Shown here in pieces: positions 27,688 to 35,351 of a stretch of DNA of 64,000 nt. The number at the start of each line of letters is the position of its first letter. Position 1 is the stretch's first letter. A program made the position numbers and the translations under genes. This DNA comes from JACVRW01 sp963757815 (GTDB lineage Bacteria; Actinomycetota; Thermoleophilia; Solirubrobacterales; Thermoleophilaceae). The notes below the pieces were generated by a model. The model worked only from the letters and a program-made list of their open reading frames with translations, was not told where the DNA came from and ran no database searches. The stretch spans positions 310,001 through 374,000 of the forward strand of contig CAVWSN010000035.1 of NCBI GenBank assembly GCA_963757815.1, given 5' to 3'.

Positions 27688-28556
27688 GCTGCGTCCTCCG
27701 CGGGGGCGGGCGCCGCCACGTTGCCCGCGCCCACCGCCTCGAGGTAGGCGTCCTCGAGCGTCGACGAGAGGATTCGCACCTCGTAGATCTCCTCGCCCTG
27801 CGCGACCAGCGCCGCCACGATGCCGGGCACCTCCTCGCGAGCGGCGCGCGGGTAGCTGCGCAACCCGCTCCCGGTATGGATCTCGACCCCGTGAGGCCGA
27901 GCCAGCTCGGCGGGCGTTCCGCGCGCGACGATGCGTCCGCCGTCGAGGATGGCCACGCGATCGCATACGAGCTCGACCTCGCTCAGAAGGTGAGAGCTCA
28001 GGACCACGGCCACGCCACGGTCACGCACCCCTGTGAGCAGGTCGCGGACGATGCGGCGCCCGACCGGGTCGAGCGCGCTTGTGGGCTCGTCGAGCATCAG
28101 CAGCCGCGGCCGGCCGACCAGCGCTTGCGCGATGCCGAGCCGCTGCTGCATACCCTTCGACATCGCGTCGACGCGCGTGGCCTGCGCGTGATCCAGCTCG
28201 ACCAACTCGAGCAGCTCCATGCGCTCGCGCGGTCCGCCTTCCGAGCCTGCGAGCGACTGGTGGAGCGCAAGCAGCTCATCGGCGGAAAGCCAGTCCGGGA
28301 AGCGGAAGAGCTCGGCCAGGTACCCGATTGCCGAGCGCGCTCTTGTCGAGCCGGCCGGCGCGCCCTCCACCTCCGCCTGCCCGGAGCAAGCTCGAACAAG
28401 CCCGCAGGCGATCTTCGTGAGCGTGGACTTGCCGGCCCCGTTCGGCCCGAGCAGGCCGAGCACCTCCCCGGGCTCGACGTCGAGGTCGACGCCCGCAAGC
28501 GCGGTTGTGGCGCCGTAGCGCTTGGTGAGCTGGCGGCAGACGAGAGCGGGCGCCAC
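27684..28556 (-). CDS. ABC transporter ATP-binding protein
   Basis: 290 aa. Walker A GPNGAGKSTLTK, a Q-loop region near YLAELFRFPDW, the signature MSKGMQQRLGIAQAL (a diverged LSGGQ), Walker B LLMLDEPTSALDPVGR and the H-loop SSHLLSEVE. The C-terminal ~80 residues resemble the accessory domain of CcmA/DrrA-type exporters. GTG 28556 starts the gene, 27 bp from the divergent qng1-like gene. Confidence 0.93.
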   Translation of the reverse strand: MAPALVCRQLTKRYGATTALAGVDLDVEPGEVLGLLGPNGAGKSTLTKIACGLVRACSGQAEVEGAPAGSTRARSAIGYLAELFRFPDWLSADELLALHQSLAGSEGGPRERMELLELVELDHAQATRVDAMSKGMQQRLGIAQALVGRPRLLMLDEPTSALDPVGRRIVRDLLTGVRDRGVAVVLSSHLLSEVELVCDRVAILDGGRIVARGTPAELARPHGVEIHTGSGLRSYPRAAREEVPGIVAALVAQGEEIYEVRILSSTLEDAYLEAVGAGNVAAPAPAEDAA

Positions 28557-28583
28557 CGGGAGGAGTGTAGGAAGGTGGGCGCA

Positions 28584-29455
28584 ATGGGACTCACGGACGA
28601 GGTGCGGCGGTCCTGCCGCGCGATTGCCGAGGGTGCGCGCTTCGTGTCAATCGACCTCGAGCGCCTGGGCGAGGTTGAGCCGTCGGCCCCGCCTGAGCTC
28701 GACCCCGAACGGCACTTCCTCGAGGGCACGCCCGACGACGTGGCCGCGTACATGCTCACGCTCGACGCGATCAACTTCGGTTCGGGGTGGTTTCCGACGC
28801 TGCGCAAGCGGCCGGGGTGCTCGGGGTACTTCACCGTCGCGTGGGCCCTCGCCGACTTCTATCGAGCGGGCGAGCGCTGGTCGAACGCGGACTTGCGCCG
28901 ATTGTCGCGCCGCGGACGTCGCTGCCGTGCTCGGGCAGGATCCGCGGTCACGAGCTCATGGGGCTCTACGCGGCCGCTCTGCGCTCCCTCGGGGAGTTCC
29001 TGGGAGGGCGGAGCGCACTGCAGCTGGTGAGGGGGGCGTCAGGGTCGGCGGAGCGGTTGGCTTCGGAGCTCGCTTCCATGCCCTTCTTTGCCGATGTCGG
29101 GTTCTGGAAGCGGGCGCAGATCGTGCCCAACGACCTGGCGCTGGCGGGCGTGGCCTCGTTCTCCGATCTCGACCGGCTGACGATCTTCGCCGACAACCTC
29201 GTGCCGCATGTGCTGCGCGTCGATGGGGTGCTCCGCTACGAGGCGTCGCTGGCGGCCCGGATCGACGCCGGCGAGCTGCTGCCGCCGGGGCCGGAGGAGC
29301 GCGAGATCCGCGGCTGCGCGGTTCACGCCTGCGAGCTGATCGCTCGGCGGGTAGGCATCCCGCCGCGGATACTCGACACTTGGCTCTGGAACCGCGGCCA
29401 GGCGCCCGAGTACAAGGCGATCCCGCGGCACCGGACGCGGACGGTCTACTACTGA
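28584..29455 (+). CDS. Queuosine-phosphate salvage glycosylase (Qng1/DUF2419), two frameshifts
   Basis: About 290 aa when repaired. The TLDAINFGSGWFPTLRK segment and the C-terminal KAIPRHRTRTVYY are hallmarks of the Qng1 (DUF2419) family, which releases queuine from queuosine 5'-monophosphate. Further matches are FADNLVPHVLRVDGVL and HACELIA. The reading frame steps +1 near 28908 (RRLS then AADVAAVLGQDP) and +1 near 28946 (then GHELMGLYAAALRSLG); the protein is continuous once two bases are dropped. It overlaps the convergent AbiEi/DUF559 gene by 7 bp. The glycosylase role is family knowledge; it implies queuosine salvage in this organism. Confidence 0.8.
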
Positions 29456-30294
29456 GCGTCGTAGAGCAGGCGGAGCCGCCGGCCGGTGTCCTCCGGCGTG
29501 TGGACGATCTGGTCGTGGGTGAAGCGCCGGACGTTGTAGCCGTGCAGCTGGAGGTCGATGTCGCGTCGGCGGTCGTGCTCGAAGGCGCGCTTCGTGCTGT
29601 GTGTGCCGTACCCGTCCGTCTCGATCACGAGGCGCTTCTCGCGCCAGAGGAAGTCGGCTTCGTAGCCGTGCAGCGACGCGTTGACCTCTGGGTCGGGGAG
29701 GCCGACGCGCCGTGAGATGGCGAGCATGGCCTCCTCGAGCTCGTTGCGGGTGATCGTGCTCCGTGGCGCTGCGCCGCGATCAGGTCGCGCAGCACGGTGG
29801 TCGGCCGCCCGTTCGCGCGCCCGAGGGCGTCCTCGAGCGCGCCCGGAGCCAGGAGCCGCTGGACGTAGGCCTGCTCGAGGGCGCGCTCGGCCTGGCGCGG
29901 CGGGCGCGTCGCGGCAAGGTCGACGATCGTCCGGGCCGGCGTGGTGATCGGGAGCCCGTCGTGCTCGGTGATGTCGCGGGAATCGAGCTGCCTGACGACG
30001 TGCAGGTCGATGCCGCGCCTGTCTGCTCGGCCGCCCTTCGCCTCCACCGTCACGTCGACGTCGGCTCGGGCCGTGGGGAGCATTCCCCAGTGGGCCGCGG
30101 CCGTGCGATGGCTCAGCACGGCATGCGGCCCGCACGCGAAGGCAGCAGCCAAGAGGATGCCCTCCAGCCGCAACCGGTCGTGCCCCCACGCATAGACGCC
30201 CCGATGCAGCCGCCGCAGCCGACCGGCCGCCACGCGGCGGGAGATCATGTCGCGGCTCATCGCTGCAGTCCAGGAGTTGCCGCGCCGTGATCAC
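29449..30294 (-). CDS. AbiEi-like winged-helix protein with DUF559 nuclease-like domain, frameshifted
   Basis: About 280 aa after repair. The N-terminus (ITARQLL, then SRRVAAGRLRRLHRGVYAWG) is the AbiEi antitoxin-type winged helix. The middle has SHRTAAAHWGM and TTPARTIVDLAATRP. The C-terminus (PDPEVNASLHGYEADFLWRE, LVIETDGYGTH, DIDLQLHGYNVRRFTHDQI) is a DUF559 / Vsr-like endonuclease fold with the E-x-D motif. The frame breaks near 30259 (+1) and near 29760 (either -1 or +2). No AbiEii toxin gene is adjacent. Such proteins are common solitary genes in actinobacteria; the biochemical role is unproven. Confidence 0.7.
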   Translation of the reverse strand: MITARQLLDCSDEPRHDLPPRGGRSAAAAASGRLCVGARPVAAGGHPLGCCLRVRAACRAEPSHGRGPLGNAPHGPSRRRRDGGGEGRPSRQARHRPARRQAARFPRHHRARRAPDHHAGPDDRRPCRDAPAAPGRARPRAGLRPAAPGSGRARGRPRARERAADHRAARPDRGAAPRSTITRNELEEAMLAISRRVGLPDPEVNASLHGYEADFLWREKRLVIETDGYGTHSTKRAFEHDRRRDIDLQLHGYNVRRFTHDQIVHTPEDTGRRLRLLYDAQ

Positions 30295-30308
30295 CCCCCA
30301 CTGACTCG

Positions 30309-30324
30309 CGCCGCGATCGCGGCG
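30309..30324. promoter_or_regulatory. 16-bp palindrome in the 174-bp gap between cysE and the AbiEi/DUF559 gene
   Basis: CGCCGCGATCGCGGCG is a perfect palindrome 15 bp upstream of the GTG start of the AbiEi/DUF559 gene, well placed for autoregulation. The same gap also holds GTGAC-GT-GTCAC (30417-30428) and the arms CCTCGG (30359-30364) with CCGAGG (30392-30397). No gene was found in the gap. Confidence 0.35.
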
Positions 30325-30468
30325 GCGAGCTGATCGGCGATGCCCGCGCCGGCCGCTGCCTCGGGTTTATCTGGTGCTATGCGGTACAAAACCGAGGCAC
30401 CCGGCCATCGTGGCCGGTGACGTGTCACGGCAGGGTGACCTGTGTGACGGCCCTGAGAAAAGAGCGCG

Positions 30469-31206
30469 TCAGCCGCCGGTCGAGTCCGGGCCGCGGCGGC
30501 TCTTCAGCGGCTTGACCTCGGCGCTCTCGGGCTTCCGGCCCGTGATGTCAGCCAGCTGCTCCTCGACCTCGGTCAGACGGTTGGCGAGCCCACGGATCGC
30601 GTCGGCCACCGGGTCGGGCAGGTGGACCCAGTCAGCGTCGGGGCCGGAGGGCTTCTTGCCGTCCACGCGCACCGGGTGGCCGGGATTGCCGACCACGGTC
30701 GAGTTCGGCGGCACGTCGTGGATCACCACCGAGTTTGCGCCGATCTTCGAGCGTTTGCCCACCTCGATGGGGCCGAGCAGCTTCGAGCCGGCGCCGATCA
30801 TCACCTCGTCGCGCACCGTGGGGTGGCGCTTGCCGCGCGCGAAGCCGGTCCCGCCGAGCGTGACGCCCTGGTACATCGTCACGTCGTCGCCCACCTCGGC
30901 CGTCTCGCCGATCACGACGCCGGAGCCGTGGTCGATGAAGAGCCCGCGGCCGATCTTCGCCGCCGGGTGGATCTCGATGCCGGTGAGCACTCTCGTGACG
31001 TTCGCCAGCACCCGTGGCGCAAGCGGGACGCCCGCCTCGTGCATGGCGTGCGTGATCCGGTGCGAGAGCAGAGCCTGGACACCGCCGTACGTGAGGAGCG
31101 TCTCCACCCTGCCGACGCTGCGCGCGGCCGGGTCGCGCTCCTGTGCGGCCGTCAGGTCCTCCCGCAGCTCGCGGGTCACCCGGCGAAATGTCCGCACGCC
31201 GATCAC
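30469..31206 (-). CDS. cysE: Serine O-acetyltransferase
   Basis: 245 aa. Left-handed beta-helix enzyme acetylating serine for cysteine synthesis. Catalytic region: GLFIDHGSGVVIGETAEVG, MYQGVTLGGTG, RHPTVRDEVMIGAGSKLLG, KIGANSVVIHDVP, VVGNPGHPVR. GTG 31206 overlaps the cysK stop (GTGA). A ~45-residue tail follows the helix and ends PDSTGG; it lacks the C-terminal Ile that in enteric CysE docks into CysK, so a stable cysteine synthase complex of that kind is doubtful. Confidence 0.94.
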   Translation of the reverse strand: MIGVRTFRRVTRELREDLTAAQERDPAARSVGRVETLLTYGGVQALLSHRITHAMHEAGVPLAPRVLANVTRVLTGIEIHPAAKIGRGLFIDHGSGVVIGETAEVGDDVTMYQGVTLGGTGFARGKRHPTVRDEVMIGAGSKLLGPIEVGKRSKIGANSVVIHDVPPNSTVVGNPGHPVRVDGKKPSGPDADWVHLPDPVADAIRGLANRLTEVEEQLADITGRKPESAEVKPLKSRRGPDSTGG

Positions 31207-32150
31207 GGGGCGAAGAACGGCGTGCTCACGTAGCGCTCGCCGGAGTCGGGAATGATCACCGCCACTCGCTTGCCACGCATCTCGGGCCGCGAGCCCACCT
31301 GGATGGCGGCCCAGAGAGCAGCACCGCCGGAGATCCCGGCGAGCACTCCTTCGCGACGGGCGCAGAGGCGCGCGACGTCGAGCGCGTCCTCGTCGTCCAC
31401 GGGCACGATCTCGTCGTACACCTCGGTGTTGAGCACCTCGGGCACGAAGCCCGGGCCGATCCCCTGGATCTTGTGCGGGCCCGGGTCGCCGCCCGAGAGG
31501 ACAGCCGAGGTCCGCGGCTCGACTGCCACCACGTACAGGTCGGGATTGCGCTCCCTCAGGCGCTCGCCGCAGCCTGTGATCGTGCCGCCGGTGCCGACCC
31601 CGGCCACGAGGACGTCCACCTTGCCCTCCAGGTCCCGCCAGATCTCCTCTGCCGTCGTCCGTCTGTGGATCTCGGGGTTCGCGGGATTCGAGAACTGGTT
31701 CGGGACGTAGCAGTTGCCGCGCTCGCGGCAGATGCGGCGCGCCTCCTCGACCGCCTCGTTCATCCCGCCCATCGACTCCACGAGGACCACCTCGGCGCCG
31801 TACAGCCGCAGCAGCTTCTCGCGCTCGCGGCTCATGCCCTGGGGCATCGTGATCACGAGGTCGTAGCCCTTGGCGGCGCACACGAACGCGAGCGCCAGAC
31901 CCGTGTTGCCGGAGGTCGACTCCACGATCGTGTTGCGGCCCGGCTCGATCCGGCCCTCGGCTTCGGCGGCGTCGATCATCGACACGCCGATCCGGTCCTT
32001 GACGCTGCCACCGGGGTTGTAGGCCTCGAGCTTGGCGACCAGCTCCGCGCCGCAGTCCGGAGCCACCCGTGTCAGCCGCACCATCGGCGTGTCGCCGACG
32101 ATGTCTGCCAGGTTGTCCGGGATCGTCCGAGTGGGAGGCGAGACGGTCAT
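31203..32150 (-). CDS. cysK: Cysteine synthase A (O-acetylserine sulfhydrylase)
   Basis: A fold-type II PLP enzyme, 315 aa. The PLP lysine lies in NPGGSVKDRIG, the substrate loop is ESTSGNTGLALA, the phosphate loop is GVGTGGTITG, and the C-terminus has IIPDSGERYVST. It ends inside the cysE start, so cysK and cysE are coupled. Upstream on the same strand are two small basic-protein genes and an Rrf2-family regulator that resembles CymR, the cysteine repressor. Confidence 0.96.
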   Translation of the reverse strand: MTVSPPTRTIPDNLADIVGDTPMVRLTRVAPDCGAELVAKLEAYNPGGSVKDRIGVSMIDAAEAEGRIEPGRNTIVESTSGNTGLALAFVCAAKGYDLVITMPQGMSREREKLLRLYGAEVVLVESMGGMNEAVEEARRICRERGNCYVPNQFSNPANPEIHRRTTAEEIWRDLEGKVDVLVAGVGTGGTITGCGERLRERNPDLYVVAVEPRTSAVLSGGDPGPHKIQGIGPGFVPEVLNTEVYDEIVPVDDEDALDVARLCARREGVLAGISGGAALWAAIQVGSRPEMRGKRVAVIIPDSGERYVSTPFFAP

Positions 32151-32194
32151 CCGCGACGAGGGTACCCGTCGCCTCGCCGGAGAATGGGAACGCC

Positions 32195-32647
32195 CTAGGA
32201 CTCCTGCTTGTGCGCGCCGCGCCGGTGCGTCAGCCCGTCCAGCAGGACCTCGATCGGCGACTGCCGGTTCGTCCGCTCCAGCTGCTCGCGGATCTGGTGG
32301 ACGTCGTCGGTGGTGGAAGAGGCCTGCTGGGTGGCAGAGCCGAGCCCGTTTGCCACCTGCCCGAGCGCCTCGGCGAGTTGCTCGAGCCCACTCTTGCGCC
32401 CGACCGGGACACCGAGGATCTTGCGCCGCCGCAGCCCAAGTACGCCGCCGCGCTTCGACCCGACCTGCGACCCGAGCACGATCCCGCCTGCCAACGCCGC
32501 CGCCGTCGTCCCCGCGGCGAGCAGCGGACCCTTCGCCCGGCCGGCCGCCTGGGTGACGGCGTCGCCCGCGTGCCTGACCTTGGTGACCGCGCCGGCCGCG
32601 GCGTTGCCGTTGGTCGAGGAGCTGGATCTCGTGCGCGTGGCTGCCAT
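32195..32647 (-). CDS. Small basic protein with a glycine-rich helix (paralogue B)
   Basis: 150 aa, function unknown. A short Arg/Ser/Thr head (MAATRTRSSSSTNGNAA) is followed by AKGPLLAAGTTAAALAGGIV, a hydrophobic Gly/Ala helix, then the basic KILGVPVGRKSG, a helix EQLAEALGQVANGLG, and a charged C-terminal helix. Its core matches the upstream neighbour (AKGPALAVGATAVGVAGG, LGIPVPRS), so the two genes are tandem duplicates. The hydrophobic segment is long enough for one membrane helix. Confidence 0.6.
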   Translation of the reverse strand: MAATRTRSSSSTNGNAAAGAVTKVRHAGDAVTQAAGRAKGPLLAAGTTAAALAGGIVLGSQVGSKRGGVLGLRRRKILGVPVGRKSGLEQLAEALGQVANGLGSATQQASSTTDDVHQIREQLERTNRQSPIEVLLDGLTHRRGAHKQES

Positions 32648-32655
32648 GCGCCCGG

Positions 32656-33262
32656 CTAGCTCAGGATCTTCCCGATGCGCTCGGCCTGATCGCCGACGCG
32701 CTCGATGTCCTTCGAGACCGTCTTCGACGTCTCCCCGAACTGCTTGCTGGCCTTGCCGACGCTCTTTGCCACGGACTTCACATCGACCGACGGCTTGCCG
32801 ATCGAGCGCGGAACCGGGATACCGAGAACCGTCTTGCGGCTGAATCCGGTCGCGGAGCACCAGCCCACCGGCGACGCCGACGGCGGTCGCCCCAACGGCG
32901 AGTGCCGGCCCCTTGGCCTTGTCCGCGACCTGCTTGATCGTCCCGACGACACCGTTGCTGCTGCGGCTCTGCGCGTTGCTCCGGCTTGCGTTGCTGCGGC
33001 TCGCGTTGCCGCTCCTCGCCCTGCTGCGGCTCTGAGTGCTCCGCTTCGCGGACTGCCCGCGCGCGCCGCTGCTGCTGCGACTGCGGGTGGCAGCCGCGGA
33101 CTTCGTGCGCGACGAGCCGCCCGAGGAACGGGACGATCCGCTACGCGACGAACGAGCCTTCGAGCCTGTGGATCCTGTCGTCTTGGCCTTCGACTGCGAG
33201 CCGTTCGACGAGTTGCTTCTGGTCTGTTTGCCGCGCGAGGCCGTCTTGCTGTTGCTGGCCAT
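32656..33262 (-). CDS. Ser/Arg-rich basic protein (paralogue A), one frameshift
   Basis: About 200 aa when repaired. Residues 1-105 are low complexity, almost only Ser, Arg, Lys, Asn, Gly and Thr (for example SRSRARSGNASRSNASRSNA), and look like a disordered nucleic-acid-binding tail. Then come VVGTIKQVADKAKGPALAVG and VGVAGGLVLRDR, and after a +1 shift near 32850 FSRKTVLGIPVPRSIGKP and a heptad-like Ser/Lys/Val helix to the end. ATG 33262 is the start. It is the larger tandem relative of the next gene and lies 87 bp downstream of the Rrf2 gene stop. Confidence 0.55.
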
Positions 33263-33349
33263 CCGTGATCCCTCTCCGATCGAGGACAATCCCTCGGGCC
33301 TCGGTTACCCGCATGGCGGCGCGATAACCCAACGCGCACGGCGTGTGGT

Positions 33350-33745
33350 TCAGATGTAGTACATCGGCGCCGCCGCCGACTGCGCCTCGCGCTCGGCCAC
33401 CGCGGCGATCGTTGCCGCGCCGAGCACGTTCTTGACGGCGTCCACCGCCTCGGTCCAGATCGGGCCGGACGCGGCCGCATCCGTGCCGAGCTCGCCCTCC
33501 AGCAACTCGACCACCTCGAGCACCGTCACGTCCTCGGGCGGCCGCGCGAAGGAGTAGCCGCCCTTGACGCCGCGCTGGGACTGCAGGATGCCCGAGCGGC
33601 GCAGCGTTGCGAACAGGCCCTCGAGGAACTGGACCGGTATGTCGCGTGCCCGCGCTATCTCGCCGATCGGCACGGGCGCGGAGCCGCCGCGCCGGGCCAG
33701 CTCGGTGAGCGCGCGCACGGCATAGGGCGATTTGGTGGTTATCAC
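33350..33745 (-). CDS. Rrf2-family transcriptional regulator, CymR-like
   Basis: 131 aa from GTG 33745 (ITTKSPYAVRALTELARRGG fits the usual Rrf2 N-terminus); an in-frame ATG at 33775 would add ten residues. Winged-helix core: IGEIARARDIPVQFLEGLFA, LRRSGILQSQRGVKGGYSFA, and PEDVTVLEVVELLEGE. There are no cysteines at all, so it cannot hold an IscR/NsrR-type Fe-S cluster. With cysK-cysE downstream on the same strand, regulation of cysteine synthesis as by Bacillus CymR is a reasonable inference. Confidence 0.88.
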   Translation of the reverse strand: MITTKSPYAVRALTELARRGGSAPVPIGEIARARDIPVQFLEGLFATLRRSGILQSQRGVKGGYSFARPPEDVTVLEVVELLEGELGTDAAASGPIWTEAVDAVKNVLGAATIAAVAEREAQSAAAPMYYI

Positions 33746-33775
33746 CAGCAAGGCGTGTGACTTTACGGTATGCAT

Positions 33776-34154
33776 ATGCCGCCGTTCCGGCGCCTCGACC
33801 TCTGGCTCCCGCCGCTCGCACTGATGGCGGCGATCTTCTACTTCTCGGCTCAGCCAAGCCTCGAGCTCGGCCTCGGCCCGCTCGAGCTCGTCGGGTCGCA
33901 AGCTCGTTCACTTCGCCGAGTACGCCCTGCTGTGCCTGCTCTGGTGGCGCGCCTTCGAGCATGGGCTCGGCCCGCGGCGCGCCGCGCTGCTCGCGTTCGC
34001 CATCACGACCGCCTATGCGGCGACGGACGAGCTCCATCAGTCCTTCATCGAGGGCCGTCACGGAACGCCGGTCGACTGGCTCATCGACACCGCCGGCGCC
34101 GGGCTCATGGCGCTCGTCCTGCGCTCCGGGCTGCGCCGCGGGGCGGCCGCCTGA
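33776..34154 (+). CDS. VanZ-like membrane protein, one frameshift
   Basis: About 125 aa. The first segment LPPLALMAAIFYFSAQPSL is hydrophobic. After a +1 step near 33895 it continues RKLVHFAEYALLCLLWWRA and then ATDELHQSFIEGRHGTPVDW with LIDTAGAG, the complete VanZ signature (K..HF.EY, TDE.HQ.F..GR.G...D...D..G). ATG 33776 lies 7 bp after a TACGGT -10-like box, consistent with a leaderless start; ATG 33770 is an alternative. The TGA overlaps the kinase ATG. VanZ members are linked with teicoplanin tolerance but their mechanism is unknown. Confidence 0.82.
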
Positions 34155-35341
34155 TGCTGCGCCGGCTGCCGATCGGGTCAGCCACGCCGGTCCTCGTCTT
34201 CGCGGTAACGCGTGCGGTGGGAACGGTGCTGGCGTTGGGGGCGATCCTGGTGTTCGGGATTCCCGACAGCACGAACGCCGCGCTCGTCGTCGGCTGCGTG
34301 GCGGTGCCGTGGACGCTGCTCGTGCTGCTCCTGGCGCGCCGGAACCCCGAGGCCGCGCTCAGTCCGCTCGTTCCGCTGGTGGACTTCACGCTGCTCGTGC
34401 TGCTCGAGGTGGTGGCGCCGGCCACGGTTGAGGCCGTGCGGGTGGCGGCCCTCTTCCTCGTCGCCTCGCACGCGCATTTCCAGGGCGAGCGTCGCGGCAT
34501 CGCGGTCGCTGCGCTGGGCTCGGTCGCGCTCGTGGCCGCGACTCAGATCCGCGGCGACGAGCCCGTCGAGAGCGACGTGTTCGGCTTCTACGAGACCGTG
34601 TTCGTGATAACGGCGCTCGCAACCGCGGTCGTCGTCGGGTCGCTCCGAACCGCGGAGTCCGCCTCGCGCCTGCGGGCGCGCGGGCTCTCCCGCCGGACGA
34701 TCCAGGCCGAGAGCCAGGTGCGTCGCCGCGTGGCGGAGGCGATCCACGACGGCCCGGTGCAGGAGCTGATCGGGCTCGACATGATCCTGTCGGCTGCCGG
34801 GCAGGCCGCCGGCCGCGGGCGCAGTGAGGAGACGGTCGAGCTGATCGAGGAGGCGCGCGAGCTCGCGACCCGCAACATCGCAGCGCTGCGAGACGAGATC
34901 GTGGACCTGGGCCCATATGCGTTCCAGGAGCTCAGCTTCGATCAGGCCGTCGAGAACTGCATACCGGTCTGGCGCCGGCGCTACGACTTCGAGGTGATGG
35001 CGACGATCGAGCGCCTCGAGCTGCCCTCCGAGATGGCGGGCGACCTCTTCCGGATCGTGCAGGAGGCCGTGGTCAACGCCGGCCGGCATGCCCACGCCGA
35101 TGCCGTATCGATCAACCTGCGCCGGACGGACAAGCACGTCGAGCTGCGGGTGACCGACAACGGCCGCGGCTTTGGGACGAGCGACCCGCTCAACTCGACC
35201 GAGCCCGGCCACCTCGGGCTTGCGAGCATGCGCGAGCGCGCCGAGCTGCTGGACGGGCTTCTCGACATCGCGAGCTCGGACCGCGGTACCAGGGTGCTCG
35301 TGAGGGTGCCCCTTCGCCGTCCGCCCGCCGAGGTGGGATAG
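34154..35341 (+). CDS. NarL-type sensor histidine kinase
   Basis: 395 aa. About five N-terminal helices (residues 12-165) with short loops, then the H-box RRRVAEAIHDGPVQELIGLD (His about 198) and an HATPase_c domain with RIVQEAVVNAGRHAHA and VTDNGRGFG, then GHLGLASMRERAELL. It is orphan: no response regulator lies next to it. One-base overlap with the VanZ gene stop (TGATG) suggests co-translation, so it may sense envelope state. Confidence 0.9.
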   Translation: MLRRLPIGSATPVLVFAVTRAVGTVLALGAILVFGIPDSTNAALVVGCVAVPWTLLVLLLARRNPEAALSPLVPLVDFTLLVLLEVVAPATVEAVRVAALFLVASHAHFQGERRGIAVAALGSVALVAATQIRGDEPVESDVFGFYETVFVITALATAVVVGSLRTAESASRLRARGLSRRTIQAESQVRRRVAEAIHDGPVQELIGLDMILSAAGQAAGRGRSEETVELIEEARELATRNIAALRDEIVDLGPYAFQELSFDQAVENCIPVWRRRYDFEVMATIERLELPSEMAGDLFRIVQEAVVNAGRHAHADAVSINLRRTDKHVELRVTDNGRGFGTSDPLNSTEPGHLGLASMRERAELLDGLLDIASSDRGTRVLVRVPLRRPPAEVG

Positions 35342-35351
35342 TGGGACGACC

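Noticed and set aside
32950..33250. Short repetitive DNA resembling a CRISPR or tandem repeat array
   Set aside because: The period follows Ser/Arg/Asn codons of the basic protein; there are no constant repeats with unique spacers. No CRISPR array or cas gene was seen anywhere in the window.
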